64,000 bases of DNA from Fluviispira multicolorata (GTDB taxonomy: Bacteria; Bdellovibrionota_B; Oligoflexia; Silvanigrellales; Silvanigrellaceae): the NCBI RefSeq assembly GCF_009208585.1, contig NZ_WFLN01000009.1, forward strand, positions 124,001 through 188,000, read 5' to 3'. The translations under genes were made by a program, and so were the position numbers. This document shows positions 1-9,140 of this stretch, one piece after another. Position 1 is the stretch's first letter, and each line of letters starts with the position of its first letter. The notes beneath the pieces were generated by a model. That model did not search any database and was not told where the DNA came from. It saw only the letters and a list, made by a program, of their open reading frames with translations.

Positions 1-954
1 TTGTAGACTTAGAAATGGTGGAAGTGGTGTTTCCCATTTTAAATTTTTTATTTTTGCATAGATCTCATCAATTTCACCTTTAAGTTCTACAATATTTCTG
101 AGAATAGGGACTTTTAATTTTTCGACTTGAGGGACATTATTCGCTTTATCAATATTTATTATAAAGACGGAGCGATCTGTTTTAGATTCTTTTATTGATA
201 GAGAAATGGGTGAGCCACTGTAATAGGCATTTGAGTTTTCAATTTTATATGAACGATGTACGTGGCCAAGAGCAATATAACAAAATCTTGAGTCAAAAAT
301 TTCTTTGGGAAGATTTCCTAGAGTGCCTATCATATGGACTTCTAGTGGGGAATCGTCTCTTTCACTTCCAGTGCAAGCCATATGTCCTGTTGCAATAAGT
401 GGTACATTTTTATTTATCTCTTCAGCTTTATCAGCAAGTTTTTTGTAGAGTTCAGTGAATTTATTTTTGAAATCAGTTTGAATTTCTTTCTCAGATAAAA
501 ATGCAGTTCGAACTCCTAAACGGAATTCGTGAATGTAAGGGACTGCTGCAATTATTAATTCAATTTCATTATTTTTAGAATATATGGGACAAAGATATCT
601 TTCTAAATTTTGACTATCACCCGAAAATCCGCCAACCACGAAGACATCGAGAAGTTTTAGCAATTCAGCGGGCGCATCGAGCCGTGATGGAGAATCATGG
701 TTACCACCTAAAATAATTACTTTTTTTACTTTTGTTTTTTGAGAAACTTGAAATAAAAACTGATAATAACATTTATGTGCTTCGGAGGATGGTTGCGTTT
801 GATCAAATATATCGCCAGCAATTAAAAGAATATCGATTTCTATTGTAATTAAAGTTTCGATGAGCCATTTTAGAAAATACTGATGATCCTCTTCTCTGCT
901 CACTCCTTCATAGGTTGCACCTAGATGCCAATCGGATGTGTGTAAAATTTTCAT
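1..954 (-). CDS. sbcD: Exonuclease SbcD, nuclease subunit (partial, 3' end outside window)
   Basis: The minus strand is open from the ATG at 954 to the window edge, with no stop. The translation begins MKILHTSDWHLGATYEG and contains the calcineurin-type metallophosphoesterase motifs DWHLG (about residues 8-12), GDIFDQ, GGNHDSPSRL and GHVHRSY. This order and spacing are those of SbcD/Mre11, the nuclease subunit of the SbcCD complex that opens DNA hairpins and double-strand ends. The C-terminal part is cut off by the window; sbcC would be expected just beyond, on the same strand. The short plus-strand frame across 195-398 is an antisense shadow. The family call is firm; the complete length cannot be judged. 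Confidence 0.93.
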   Translation of the reverse strand, partial: MKILHTSDWHLGATYEGVSREEDHQYFLKWLIETLITIEIDILLIAGDIFDQTQPSSEAHKCYYQFLFQVSQKTKVKKVIILGGNHDSPSRLDAPAELLKLLDVFVVGGFSGDSQNLERYLCPIYSKNNEIELIIAAVPYIHEFRLGVRTAFLSEKEIQTDFKNKFTELYKKLADKAEEINKNVPLIATGHMACTGSERDDSPLEVHMIGTLGNLPKEIFDSRFCYIALGHVHRSYKIENSNAYYSGSPISLSIKESKTDRSVFIINIDKANNVPQVEKLKVPILRNIVELKGEIDEIYAKIKNLKWETPLPPFLSLQ

Positions 955-990
955 ATCTTTTACTCATTTTAAGCCTGGATTTTTTTACAT

Positions 991-1743
991 TTAATTTTTA
1001 TATTCCTGCGCTTTTTTTCTGAGATCTTCTGGAGTGGTATTTTTAAATGTAATAAACTCTTCGGATATTGGATCTTCTTCAAGTTGATCTGCGAGTTTAT
1101 CATAACATTTAGATATTTTTTCAATGGCTTGTTTTTTTAGATCGGTGTATTGACCGTAGTTTTTGACCAGAGATAAATATCTCGCCAGTGATGCGGAGTA
1201 CTGATCTTTCCTCCAATAAAAATTGGCGATAAAGTCTTCATGTTCTGCAATACGACGGTTTAATATTTCGATTCTTTCACGAACATCTTTTTCATATTCA
1301 GATTTTGGAAAGTTTTTGAGATAGAATAAATATTTTGCCATTGCTTTTTTGGCGTTGAGTTGCTCTTTATCAATTGCTGTTGGTGCTTGATAATCGTAAG
1401 AAACACCAATTCGATAATGCGCTAATGAAACGCTTGGATTGCTTGGGTTTTTACGTATGAAGTCTTCATATGCTGCTATACATTCTGGGTACCGATCCGA
1501 TTGATAATAGGCATCGGCTTGCATAAGTTCAGCTTCAATATTAAATTTTGAATAAGGATAACGTGTTTTATACTCATCAACGTTGTTAATTACTTCACTC
1601 CAAGACTTGTCATTATACTCTACACGTATGAGAGTAATCCCATCATCTTGAGACATTTCGCCAATAGGTATGGTTTGGCATGAATTTAACATTATTAACG
1701 AACTGCTCAATGTAATAATGGATATAAATGTACTGATTTTCAT
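991..1743 (-). CDS. bamD: Outer membrane assembly lipoprotein BamD
   Basis: A 250-residue protein with an N-terminal lipoprotein signal: a hydrophobic stretch and lipobox L-N-S-C with the lipidated Cys at residue 22. The mature part is a run of TPR-like helices (for example VSLAHYRIGVSYDYQ) followed by the characteristic BamD segment with AKYLFYLKNFPKSEY and the repeated DVRERIEILNRRIAEHE helix. BamD anchors the BAM complex in the inner leaflet of the outer membrane and helps insert beta-barrel proteins. It lies 42 bases beyond the propionyl-CoA operon and may be read through from it, although the function is unrelated. Length matches the family. Confidence 0.9.
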   Translation of the reverse strand: MKISTFISIITLSSSLIMLNSCQTIPIGEMSQDDGITLIRVEYNDKSWSEVINNVDEYKTRYPYSKFNIEAELMQADAYYQSDRYPECIAAYEDFIRKNPSNPSVSLAHYRIGVSYDYQAPTAIDKEQLNAKKAMAKYLFYLKNFPKSEYEKDVRERIEILNRRIAEHEDFIANFYWRKDQYSASLARYLSLVKNYGQYTDLKKQAIEKISKCYDKLADQLEEDPISEEFITFKNTTPEDLRKKAQEYKN

Positions 1744-1785
1744 CTTGAGTTCTTTTCTTTTAAAAGCAATAAGCTGAGCTTGTTA

Positions 1786-2196
1786 TTATTTGTTTTGTTC
1801 TTCAACAAGTTCCACGAGCACTCCCCCCGTTGAATGTGGGTGAATAAATATGATGCGTGTATTGTGAGCACCATATCGTGGAGCTTCATCAATAAGCCTA
1901 ATATTGTTTTTTTTCAAATGCTGAATCCATTCATCTAAATTATCAACTTCGAGAGCGATGTGCTGTACACCAGATCCCTTTGTTTCTAGGAATTTAGCTA
2001 TAGGACTTTCACTTGAAGTGGCTTCAAGTATTTCGAGCCTTGAATTTTCGGTGCGAATAAATTGCACTGCAACCTTTTGCTCATCAACGATTTCTGAACC
2101 TTCTTTTTCTAAATTTAAAACTCCATGAAAAAACTTAACTGCTTTTTCGACATCCTTAGGGACTATTCCAAGATGACTTATGCGTTTAACTATCAT
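1786..2196 (-). CDS. mce: Methylmalonyl-CoA epimerase
   Basis: A 136-residue protein of the vicinal-oxygen-chelate (glyoxalase) fold with two beta-alpha-beta-beta-beta modules. Metal ligands expected for the family are visible: the N-terminal ISHLGIVPKD (His near residue 8), GVQHIALEV (His near 76) and the C-terminal VLVELVE Glu. It interconverts (S)- and (R)-methylmalonyl-CoA so that the mutase can use the carboxylase product. An AAAGGAT ribosome site precedes the ATG, which lies 2 bases after the meaB stop. Neighbouring meaB, carboxylase and B12-binding genes support this specific VOC assignment. Confidence 0.92.
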   Translation of the reverse strand: MIVKRISHLGIVPKDVEKAVKFFHGVLNLEKEGSEIVDEQKVAVQFIRTENSRLEILEATSSESPIAKFLETKGSGVQHIALEVDNLDEWIQHLKKNNIRLIDEAPRYGAHNTRIIFIHPHSTGGVLVELVEEQNK

Positions 2197-2198
2197 AT

Positions 2199-3215
2199 TT
2201 ATCCTTTATTTTTTTGAATATATTTTGAATAAATGAGTTGTGCTAATGCCATGGCTGTAGTTTTTCCATGGGCTAAATCTTCAATTTCAGAATCAGGAAT
2301 TTTATCAGTTTCAGTTTTAAAATCTAATTCGGTCATAATTAAAATATTTTGTAAAACTTCTCTTCTTAATCTTTCATTGCGGTTTTTTCTCCCAATATTT
2401 TGCTTTATTTCATATTCGGAGTGTAAGAAAATACTATTAATAATTTCTTCTATTCCTTCCTTATTAGTTGCAGAGGTTTTTAAAACGGGCGGACACCAAT
2501 CATCTTTATTGGGCGGCATTGTGTTTTCTTTAATCTCTTGCATCATTCTTGAAGGATCAGATAAATCACACTTATTTATGATATAAATATTTGCTAATTG
2601 TAAAATTCCGGCTTTCATAAGTTGGATTTCATCACCACTGTTTGGCATGAGAACGAGGGCCGTGGTATCAGCAATATTAATTATATCACTTTCGCTTTGT
2701 CCAATTCCAACAGTTTCAACTAAAATAAAATCAAATTCTAAGAGGGTTGCAAGTCGAATTGCGCTTCGAGTTGCTTTTGCAACTCCTCCAAGAGCACCTC
2801 GGGAGCCCATGGAACGAATAAACACTTTTGAATCACAAAAATGATCTTGCATGCGTATGCGATCTCCTAAAATAGCACCTCCTGTAAGGCTTGAGGAAGG
2901 ATCAACGGCCAGAACGGCTACGCTTTTATTGCGAGATCGCAATTCTTTAATAAGTAAATTTGTAAGTGTAGATTTACCTGCTCCAGGGAGTCCCGTGATC
3001 CCGATGACACGTGTTTTAATTGATTTATTATCTGTGCGAATTATACCTGCATGTGAAAGTAATTTTGGCGCAAGTAAGGAGTCATTTTCGACAAAGGTTA
3101 TTGCTTTGCTCAAAGCTCGAATTTGTGAACGCCACAATTCAACGTTAGGTAAGGTTTTTTTGCCAATGAGAAGTTCGACAAGAGAGTTCAATTCAATAGA
3201 ATGCTTTATCTTCAT
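2199..3215 (-). CDS. meaB: Methylmalonyl-CoA mutase GTPase chaperone MeaB (ArgK family)
   Basis: A 338-residue G3E-family P-loop GTPase. The Walker A GLPGAGKS lies at residues 75-82, followed by AVDPSSSLTGGAILGDRIRM (switch I region), VETVGIGQSE (Walker B/switch II) and NKCD (base recognition), in MeaB order. MeaB gates loading of adenosylcobalamin into methylmalonyl-CoA mutase and protects it from inactivation. The gene sits between the biotin carrier and epimerase genes with gaps of 9 and 2 bases, so co-translation is likely. Length is typical. Older annotations call this family ArgK or LAO transport ATPase. Confidence 0.95.
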   Translation of the reverse strand: MKIKHSIELNSLVELLIGKKTLPNVELWRSQIRALSKAITFVENDSLLAPKLLSHAGIIRTDNKSIKTRVIGITGLPGAGKSTLTNLLIKELRSRNKSVAVLAVDPSSSLTGGAILGDRIRMQDHFCDSKVFIRSMGSRGALGGVAKATRSAIRLATLLEFDFILVETVGIGQSESDIINIADTTALVLMPNSGDEIQLMKAGILQLANIYIINKCDLSDPSRMMQEIKENTMPPNKDDWCPPVLKTSATNKEGIEEIINSIFLHSEYEIKQNIGRKNRNERLRREVLQNILIMTELDFKTETDKIPDSEIEDLAHGKTTAMALAQLIYSKYIQKNKG

Positions 3216-3224
3216 TTTTTAACC

Positions 3225-3782
3225 TTACTGTGCGGGAATGAGACTCAAAAGCATGTCACCAGCACTGACATTATTTCCGGCATTTACACTTAAGTTTGTT
3301 ACTTTACCGTCACATTCTGCAAAAATTCTATTTTCCATTTTCATAGCTTCAATGATGATCAGAGTATCACCTTCTTTTACAAGAGAATTATTTTCAATGA
3401 GTATTGAAACAATTTTACCTGTCATGGGTGATTTTATTTCACCACCGCCTAAAATGGCAGGAGATATTCTTGGAGTGACTGAACGTAAAGCTGTTACATG
3501 AAAATAGTTTTGAGTCAAAATGCCATTGTTTTTTATAGCAATTCTATAAATATCATTTCTCTTTTTGGCTTTGATTTTTTCAACTCGAACTATTTTATTA
3601 TCTATTAAATAACTTCTGCCATCTGCAAGTAAACAGACCGAATAATTTTTTGGGTTGTCATTTTCCTCTGATAAAGTAACTGAAAAAAAATCTCCATTTG
3701 CCAGATGAGTTAAATCAGTAGTGCAGGGAATTTCTACTTGAAAATTTTTTGAATCACTGTTTTTTTGCACATTCATTTTCAT
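3225..3782 (-). CDS. Biotin carboxyl carrier protein of propionyl/acyl-CoA carboxylase
   Basis: A 185-residue protein ending in a biotinyl/lipoyl domain (about residues 110-185). The biotin attachment motif E-A-M-K-M-E-N has the modified Lys at residue 148. The N-terminal ~100 residues are a beta-rich segment as found in stand-alone carriers of acyl-CoA carboxylases. The ATG at 3782 is preceded by GGAG. It lies directly after the biotin carboxylase gene, so here carrier and carboxylase are separate polypeptides rather than one fused alpha subunit. It carries the carboxybiotin arm between the biotin carboxylase and the PccB-type carboxyltransferase. Confidence 0.93.
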   Translation of the reverse strand: MKMNVQKNSDSKNFQVEIPCTTDLTHLANGDFFSVTLSEENDNPKNYSVCLLADGRSYLIDNKIVRVEKIKAKKRNDIYRIAIKNNGILTQNYFHVTALRSVTPRISPAILGGGEIKSPMTGKIVSILIENNSLVKEGDTLIIIEAMKMENRIFAECDGKVTNLSVNAGNNVSAGDMLLSLIPAQ

Positions 3783-3796
3783 AAGATGAACTCCAT

Positions 3797-5341
3797 TTAT
3801 CTTCGAGTGCTTTCAATGCGAAAAGCTGATTTCCAAGGGTCCTGTTTTTCAATAAGCGTCTGTGAACGAACTTCTCCATGAGTTTTATTTTCTATAATTT
3901 TTATTGCAATAGCACAGGCTTCATGAGCTGTAATATCTTCTCTATTTTTTTCAATTTCATCTAGTAAATGACTATTTTCTTCAACAAATTTTGTTGTGTA
4001 GTTTCCTTCGCGGAAATGACTATTTTCTAAAAGTGCTTGATGATATGGAATTGTTGTCTGGATTCCCTCAATATGAAATTCATTTAATGCTCTATTTAAT
4101 TTATTGATAGCGTCTATTCGTGACGTTCCATGAATAATTAATTTTGCGATCATGGAATCATAATATTCTGGTATTTTATACCCTGAGTAAATATGGGAAT
4201 CGACTCTCACACCTGGACCCGCAGGAAATTCAACTTCTTCAATAACACCAGGGTCAGGTCTAAAATTATTATATGGATCCTCAGAATTGATTCTTGCTTC
4301 AAAAGACCAACCACGTATAGAAAGATCTTTTTGTTCAAATGGAATTTTTTCACCCATGGCAATTTTTAATTGCATCTGCAATAAGTCGACGCCTGTAATC
4401 ATTTCGGTTACAGGATGTTCAACTTGTATTCGTGTATTCATTTCCATAAAATAAAATTTTGTTGGTGATTCTAAAATAAATTCGACTGTTCCAGCATTTA
4501 CATATCCAACACTTTTTGCAGCTCTAACAGCTATTTCACCCATCTTTTTACGGGTCTCTTCATTTATATAACTTGATGGTGCTTCTTCAATCAGTTTTTG
4601 ATGTCTTCTTTGAATTGTACAATCTCTTTCAAATAAATGAACTGTATTCCCATGACTGTCCGCGAGAATTTGAAATTCAATATGGCGAGGGTTTTCAATA
4701 TATTTTTCACAGAAAATATTTGAATTTCCAAAGTAATTGAGAGCCTCTTTTTGACATAGAATAAAAGATTGACTGAGTTCATCATCGGAGCGCACTACGC
4801 GCATTCCTCTTCCTCCCCCACCTGCAGCTGCTTTTAATATGAGTGGATAGCCAATTTTTTTAGCCGTATCTTTTAATTCTTTTATATCTTTTAAAGGTTC
4901 ATTTTTTCCAGGACAACATGGTACGCCTGCTTCTATTACCTTAGTTTTTGCAACAGTTTTATCGCCCATTGTATGAATTGCATATGGAGAAGGACCGATC
5001 CATATGAGTCCTGAAGCAATAACAGCATTGGCAAAATCAGCATTTTCTGAAAGAAAACCAAATCCAGGATGAATGGCTTCCGCACCTAATTCTTTCGCAG
5101 CTTTTAGAATGTTATCAATGTTTAAATAACTTTCATTACTTGGGCCATTGCCAATACAATAAGCCTCATCAGCAAGAGCAACATGTCGTGAATTTAAATC
5201 TGCAGAAGAATAAACTGCAAGAGGGCTTAAATTTATATCTCGACAAGCTCTAATAATTCGAACTGCGATCTCTCCTCTGTTAGCAATAAGAACTTTTTTA
5301 AATGGCTTATGGGCAAGATCAAAATTTTTTTTCTGATTCAT
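3797..5341 (-). CDS. pccA: Biotin carboxylase subunit of propionyl/acetyl-CoA carboxylase
   Basis: A 514-residue ATP-grasp enzyme. The start MNQKKNFDLAHKPFKKVLIANRGEIAVRII is chosen because AAGGAAT stands just upstream; an upstream in-frame extension would overlap the pccB end and matches nothing. Motifs: IANRGEIAVR (biotin carboxylase N-domain), KAAAGGGGRGMR (glycine-rich ATP lid), EFILE and EMNTRIQVEHPVTE (ATP/Mg and bicarbonate site), then FEARINSEDP. It carboxylates biotin on the carrier encoded by the next gene. Substrate preference for propionyl-CoA is inferred from linkage to epimerase, MeaB and the B12-binding subunit. Confidence 0.93.
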   Translation of the reverse strand: MNQKKNFDLAHKPFKKVLIANRGEIAVRIIRACRDINLSPLAVYSSADLNSRHVALADEAYCIGNGPSNESYLNIDNILKAAKELGAEAIHPGFGFLSENADFANAVIASGLIWIGPSPYAIHTMGDKTVAKTKVIEAGVPCCPGKNEPLKDIKELKDTAKKIGYPLILKAAAGGGGRGMRVVRSDDELSQSFILCQKEALNYFGNSNIFCEKYIENPRHIEFQILADSHGNTVHLFERDCTIQRRHQKLIEEAPSSYINEETRKKMGEIAVRAAKSVGYVNAGTVEFILESPTKFYFMEMNTRIQVEHPVTEMITGVDLLQMQLKIAMGEKIPFEQKDLSIRGWSFEARINSEDPYNNFRPDPGVIEEVEFPAGPGVRVDSHIYSGYKIPEYYDSMIAKLIIHGTSRIDAINKLNRALNEFHIEGIQTTIPYHQALLENSHFREGNYTTKFVEENSHLLDEIEKNREDITAHEACAIAIKIIENKTHGEVRSQTLIEKQDPWKSAFRIESTRR

Positions 5342-5387
5342 TATTAATTCCTTAAATAAAAATATCGAAAATGAATGATAGCAAAAA

Positions 5388-6944
5388 TTAGAGAGGAATA
5401 TTCCCATGCTTTCTTTTTGGTAAAACTTTTCGCTTATTTTTATTTATGTAAAGTGCATTAATAAGGAATTTTCGAGTGAGTTTTGGTTCTATCACATCAT
5501 CTAAAAACCCTTTTTGAGCAGTTACATATGGGTTTGCAAATGTGTCTTTATAATTTTGAATGAGTTCTTTTCTTTTTTCTTCGGGATTGTTTGCCTTCGC
5601 AATATCATTTTTAAAAATAATGTTGCATGCCCCTTCGGGACCCATAACGGCAATTTCAGCAGTTGGCCAAGCGATATTGTAATCAGCTCCTATGTGTTTT
5701 GAGTTCATAACATCATAGGCTCCTCCATACGCTTTTCTTGTTATCACGGTAAAACGTGGAACAGAAGCTTCGCTAAAAGCATAAAGTAACTTTGCTCCAT
5801 GTTTTATAATTCCTCTCCATTCTTGATCCGTTCCAGGCAAGAACCCCGGCACATCTGTAAAGACAATGAGTGGAATATTAAATGCATCGCAAAATCGAAC
5901 AAAGCGAGCAGCCTTTATACTTGCATTTATATCAAGTACACCAGCTAAATTCATGGGATCATTTGCAACAATACCAATTGAATTTCCGTTGAGACGGGCA
6001 AAGCCAATGATCATATTTTTTGCAAAAGAAGTTTGTAACTCTAAAAATGAGTCAAGATCACATACTCTTTTAATGACATCACGCATATTATAAGGTTGAT
6101 TAGGATTGTCTGGAATAATTGCATTCAGTTCCGCATCAGCTCTATCTGCAGGGTCGGTACATGGAATTATTGGGGGATTTTCTAAATTATTTTGAGGAAT
6201 ATAGCTTAATAGTTTTTTTATAAATGAGATGGTTTGGTATTCATCTATACAAGATGCATCTGCAACACCACTTTTGCTGTAGTGTGTGTCAGCTCCTCCA
6301 AGAGTTTCAAAATCAACATCTTCTCCTGTTACGGTTTTTATAACATCTGGCCCTGTTATAAACATATGTGAAGTTGCTTGTGTCATTATAATAAAGTCAG
6401 TTATAGCTGGCGAATAAACAGCTCCTCCAGCACATGGACCAAGAATGGCACTTATTTGAGGAATAACACCGCTCGCAAGTGTGTTGCGATAAAAAATGTC
6501 TGCATAGCCCCCAAGACTCGCTACACCCTCTTGAATACGAGCGCCTCCACTGTCATTTAAACCAATCATGGGTGTTCCGTTTTGAGTGGCAAGCTCCATG
6601 ACTTGGCAAATCTTTTTAGCGTGCATTTCTCCTAAAGATCCACCTAAAACAGTAAAATCTTGAGCAAAAACATAGACAGGGCGGCCTCCAATTGTTCCAT
6701 ATCCTGTAACCACTCCATCCCCTAAAAATTTTTGCTTTTCTAAACCAAATTGATCACAATTGTGGGTGACAAATGCACCAATTTCTACAAACGAGCTTGG
6801 ATCAAGGAGTTCGTGTATCCGTTCTCTTGCAGTCATTTTTCCTTTTTCATGTTGAGCATCGATTCTTTTTGAACCACCTCCAGCAAATGTTTTGACGCGT
6901 TCTTCTCTTAATTTTTGTATTGTTTTTTCGGTAGAAAGAGTCAT
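5388..6944 (-). CDS. pccB: Propionyl-CoA carboxylase beta chain (carboxyltransferase)
   Basis: A 518-residue carboxyltransferase of the PccB/MmdA family. The ATG at 6944 is preceded by GAAGGA at good distance; an in-frame TTG five codons earlier is less likely. Landmarks are RIHELLDPSSFVEIG near the N terminus, GVVTGYGTIGGRPVYVFAQDFTVLGGSLGE, the oxyanion-forming GGARIQEGV and GPCAGGAVYSPA in the N-half, and FVDVPGFLPG-like FTDVPGFLPGTDQE with RKAYGGAYDVMNSK in the C-half. It transfers CO2 from biotin to propionyl-CoA. The upstream B12-binding subunit gene ends 4 bases before it, indicating one operon. Confidence 0.95.
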   Translation of the reverse strand: MTLSTEKTIQKLREERVKTFAGGGSKRIDAQHEKGKMTARERIHELLDPSSFVEIGAFVTHNCDQFGLEKQKFLGDGVVTGYGTIGGRPVYVFAQDFTVLGGSLGEMHAKKICQVMELATQNGTPMIGLNDSGGARIQEGVASLGGYADIFYRNTLASGVIPQISAILGPCAGGAVYSPAITDFIIMTQATSHMFITGPDVIKTVTGEDVDFETLGGADTHYSKSGVADASCIDEYQTISFIKKLLSYIPQNNLENPPIIPCTDPADRADAELNAIIPDNPNQPYNMRDVIKRVCDLDSFLELQTSFAKNMIIGFARLNGNSIGIVANDPMNLAGVLDINASIKAARFVRFCDAFNIPLIVFTDVPGFLPGTDQEWRGIIKHGAKLLYAFSEASVPRFTVITRKAYGGAYDVMNSKHIGADYNIAWPTAEIAVMGPEGACNIIFKNDIAKANNPEEKRKELIQNYKDTFANPYVTAQKGFLDDVIEPKLTRKFLINALYINKNKRKVLPKRKHGNIPL

Positions 6945-6948
6945 TGTA

Positions 6949-7440
6949 TTATCCTTCAAGTATTTTTTTAATTTCTATGATGACATCTTGAACGCTTGTG
7001 CCAGGGGTGAATATTGCTTTTACACCAAGAGACTTTAGGTAAGGAATGTCAGGATCAGGAATAACCCCACCTCCAAATACGGGAATATCTTCTCCACCAT
7101 TTATTTTTAGGGCTTCAAGCAGTTTTGGAAAGAGTGTATTATGCGCCCCGGATAGGAGAGAAAGACCTACAAGATCAACATCTTCTTGAACAGCAGTCGA
7201 AGCAACATCTTCTGGGGATTGACGAATCCCTGTGTAAATAACTTCCATACCTGCATCACGAAGAGCACGGGCAATGTATTTGGCGCCTCTATCATGGCCA
7301 TCAAGTCCGCATTTTGCTATGAGAATGCGGGGAATTTTAGAAAAAGAAATCCCTCCCAATATATGAGATCCCGAATTATTTTCATTACTTGCACAAATTG
7401 TAAGAGAAAATTTTGCTATTGAGCAGAGGATTGATTTCAT
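6949..7440 (-). CDS. Methylmalonyl-CoA mutase, stand-alone B12-binding subunit
   Basis: A 163-residue protein whose residues from about 37 form the cobalamin-binding domain of methylmalonyl-CoA mutase. The base-off/His-on motif D-x-H-x-x-G is present as D47-G-H49-D-R-G52, followed by GLSLLSGAH and [13 protein letters not shown], typical of the MutA C-terminal domain. The N-terminal ~36 residues have no clear match and could be a linker or a start misplacement. It is the first gene of the minus-strand propionyl-CoA operon. The large catalytic TIM-barrel subunit is not in this window, so the mutase must be split and its partner encoded elsewhere. Confidence 0.9.
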   Translation of the reverse strand: MKSILCSIAKFSLTICASNENNSGSHILGGISFSKIPRILIAKCGLDGHDRGAKYIARALRDAGMEVIYTGIRQSPEDVASTAVQEDVDLVGLSLLSGAHNTLFPKLLEALKINGGEDIPVFGGGVIPDPDIPYLKSLGVKAIFTPGTSVQDVIIEIKKILEG

Positions 7441-7603
7441 AAATAAAAGATCCCTGTATTAAGTAACTATAAAAGCTGAGTACATGGGTAAGTGTAGTTA
7501 TTGATTTGATTTTTGCAACATTTTAGAAAGGTCTCTTGCATTTGTTTGCATTTGAGGCTAAGAATCTGCTGTTTTGGAAAATATTTACAAAGGAAGTTGA
7601 ATT

Positions 7604-8314
7604 ATGTGGCAAAAACACGCATACAAACTGCATTCACTGGAGCATAAAGTGCGTGAAGCTAAGGGAATTTCGCATACAGGGGAAAGTGGTATTTCTCAAC
7701 CCTATGTAATTGGAGTTTGTGGTGGTTCGGGAAGTGGTAAAACAACTTTTTGTCGGCAGCTTGTTAATTTTTTAGGTAAAGATCATGTATTACATATAAG
7801 TCAAGATGCTTATTATAAAGATTTAACCCATCTTTCTTTTGAGCAACGCCAACATGTTAATTTTGATCATCCAGATATTATCGAATTTTCTTTATTGGTT
7901 TCACATTTAGATGAGCTTGCAATTGGAAAGTGCGTTACATTACCTATGTATGATTTCGCAAAGCATTGTCGATTGATTGGAAGTCAAATTATCACACCAA
8001 AGCCAATTGTATTAGTAGAAGGTGTGTTACTTTTTAATGACTCAGATACCGAAAAAAGAATCAACCATAAAATATTTATTGATGCACCTGAGCAAGTTAG
8101 GTTTGAAAGACGTTTAAAAAGAGATGTGCGAGAGAGGGGAAGAACTCCTGAGTCTGTTCAAAATCAATTTAAAGCAACTGTGAGTCCCATGCATAATATT
8201 TACGTTGAACCTGGAAAAGACAAAGCTGATTTGATTGTCTCAGGAGAGCATTCTTTCGAACCAGTTATTGCGGAACTTTCTCTTAAAGTTTTAAGAGAGA
8301 TATGGGCTAATTAA
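7604..8314 (+). CDS. udk: Uridine kinase
   Basis: A 236-residue P-loop kinase of the uridine kinase/phosphoribulokinase family. Walker A GGSGSGKT is at residues 40-47. It is followed by HISQDAYYKDL (nucleoside-binding Asp/Tyr), NFDHPDIIEF, PMYDFAKHCR and VLVEGVLLFND, all in Udk order, and by RRLKRDVRERGRTPESV (lid). It phosphorylates uridine and cytidine to the monophosphates in pyrimidine salvage. The first ~30 residues are an extension relative to typical Udk. The gene is divergent from the propionyl-CoA operon and shares its 160-base upstream region. Confidence 0.92.
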   Translation: MWQKHAYKLHSLEHKVREAKGISHTGESGISQPYVIGVCGGSGSGKTTFCRQLVNFLGKDHVLHISQDAYYKDLTHLSFEQRQHVNFDHPDIIEFSLLVSHLDELAIGKCVTLPMYDFAKHCRLIGSQIITPKPIVLVEGVLLFNDSDTEKRINHKIFIDAPEQVRFERRLKRDVRERGRTPESVQNQFKATVSPMHNIYVEPGKDKADLIVSGEHSFEPVIAELSLKVLREIWAN

Positions 8315-8321
8315 AGTTTAT

Positions 8322-8540
8322 TTAAATTGAAAATGGCAGTCGCCTATTTTTTTCTCTTTTTATAGATCTGTATATTTTTAGTACTTGTTTTTTCTCTTTA
8401 AAGCACTCTTGACTCGAATAATGTGATTGAAAAAAATATTCGTGTCTAAAGTAGTTGTAAAAATAATTGAGTTCACAGTCAGATAAACTCTTTAACGAGC
8501 AGGTTGGATCTGCATATATCTTATTGAGCAAGGCTTCCAT
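8322..8540 (-). CDS. Small hypothetical protein, 72 aa
   Basis: I do not recognise this protein. It is a 72-residue, aromatic-rich sequence (many Tyr and Phe, such as ELNYFYNYFRHEYFFQ) with a basic C terminus and no signal peptide or membrane segment. It is judged real because AGGAGAA stands 6 bases before the ATG and the frame is closed by a normal stop. It converges on udk with only 7 bases between the stops. Its 5' side faces the long AT-rich spacer. Function unknown. Confidence 0.6.
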   Translation of the reverse strand: MEALLNKIYADPTCSLKSLSDCELNYFYNYFRHEYFFQSHYSSQECFKEKKQVLKIYRSIKREKNRRLPFSI

Positions 8541-8978
8541 TTAATTTCTCCTAATTTTAATAAATAAACTACAAATATATGTTATAAATAAGAAATTTAT
8601 TTTATTTTTGAGTATTAATTTTTTTAATTATATGTAAAAAAATTAATAAGAGATACTAATTGTAAAATAATATATTAATATTTAATTTGTTTATTCCTTT
8701 ATTTTAAAATGCAACTGCATAACTAATTCGTTAGCTATTACCTACCCACGATTTATAAGTTACAATTGAGATAAAGTGCAAGGATTTGAGATCTTAAATC
8801 TTTATTAGAAGACAAATTTGTCTTTGAAAGGTTATTGGGGCTCTGAAAATAAAAAATGAGTTAATATTTTATTAAATATTTAAATTAATTTTACTGAGTG
8901 AATAAAAGTATTAAAACTATGCAAAGATTATCAATTTATAAAAACTTAAATAAAAAGGAGGTTAAAAATTTTTAGTTG

Positions 8979-9006
8979 AAAATGATCATTTTTTGATCAT
9001 TTTTTT
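8979..9006 (+). terminator. Terminator-like hairpin with T-run
   Basis: Ten-base arms AAAATGATCA (8979-8988) and TGATCATTTT (8994-9003), loop of five T, followed by further T residues to 9006. The stem is A/T-rich, so strength as a terminator is uncertain. No gene ends immediately upstream on the plus strand. Confidence 0.4.
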
Positions 9007-9112
9007 GAATCTATTAATTATTTGATATCTAATTTAAAGCAGTTATGACTTGCTGAGTTGAAATAAAAGGTGATAAATATTTGTCATTTTAAAGAAAATA
9101 TGCTTTAATCTC

Positions 9113-9140
9113 GACAAGAAAAATTTGGTTTTTTCTTGTC
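9113..9140. repeat. Perfect 11-bp inverted repeat upstream of HTH gene
   Basis: Arms GACAAGAAAAA (9113-9123) and TTTTTCTTGTC (9130-9140) are exact reverse complements around a 6-base centre. A second shorter pair, CACAAT and ATTGTG (about 9143-9164), follows directly. Placed 60-90 bases before the start of a small HTH protein, these may be operator sites, possibly for autoregulation, or an RNA hairpin in its leader. Confidence 0.45.

Noticed and set aside
5342..5407. In-frame 22-residue N-terminal extension of the biotin carboxylase
   Set aside because: It overlaps the pccB end, matches nothing and lacks a ribosome site; AAGGAAT stands before the internal ATG at 5341.
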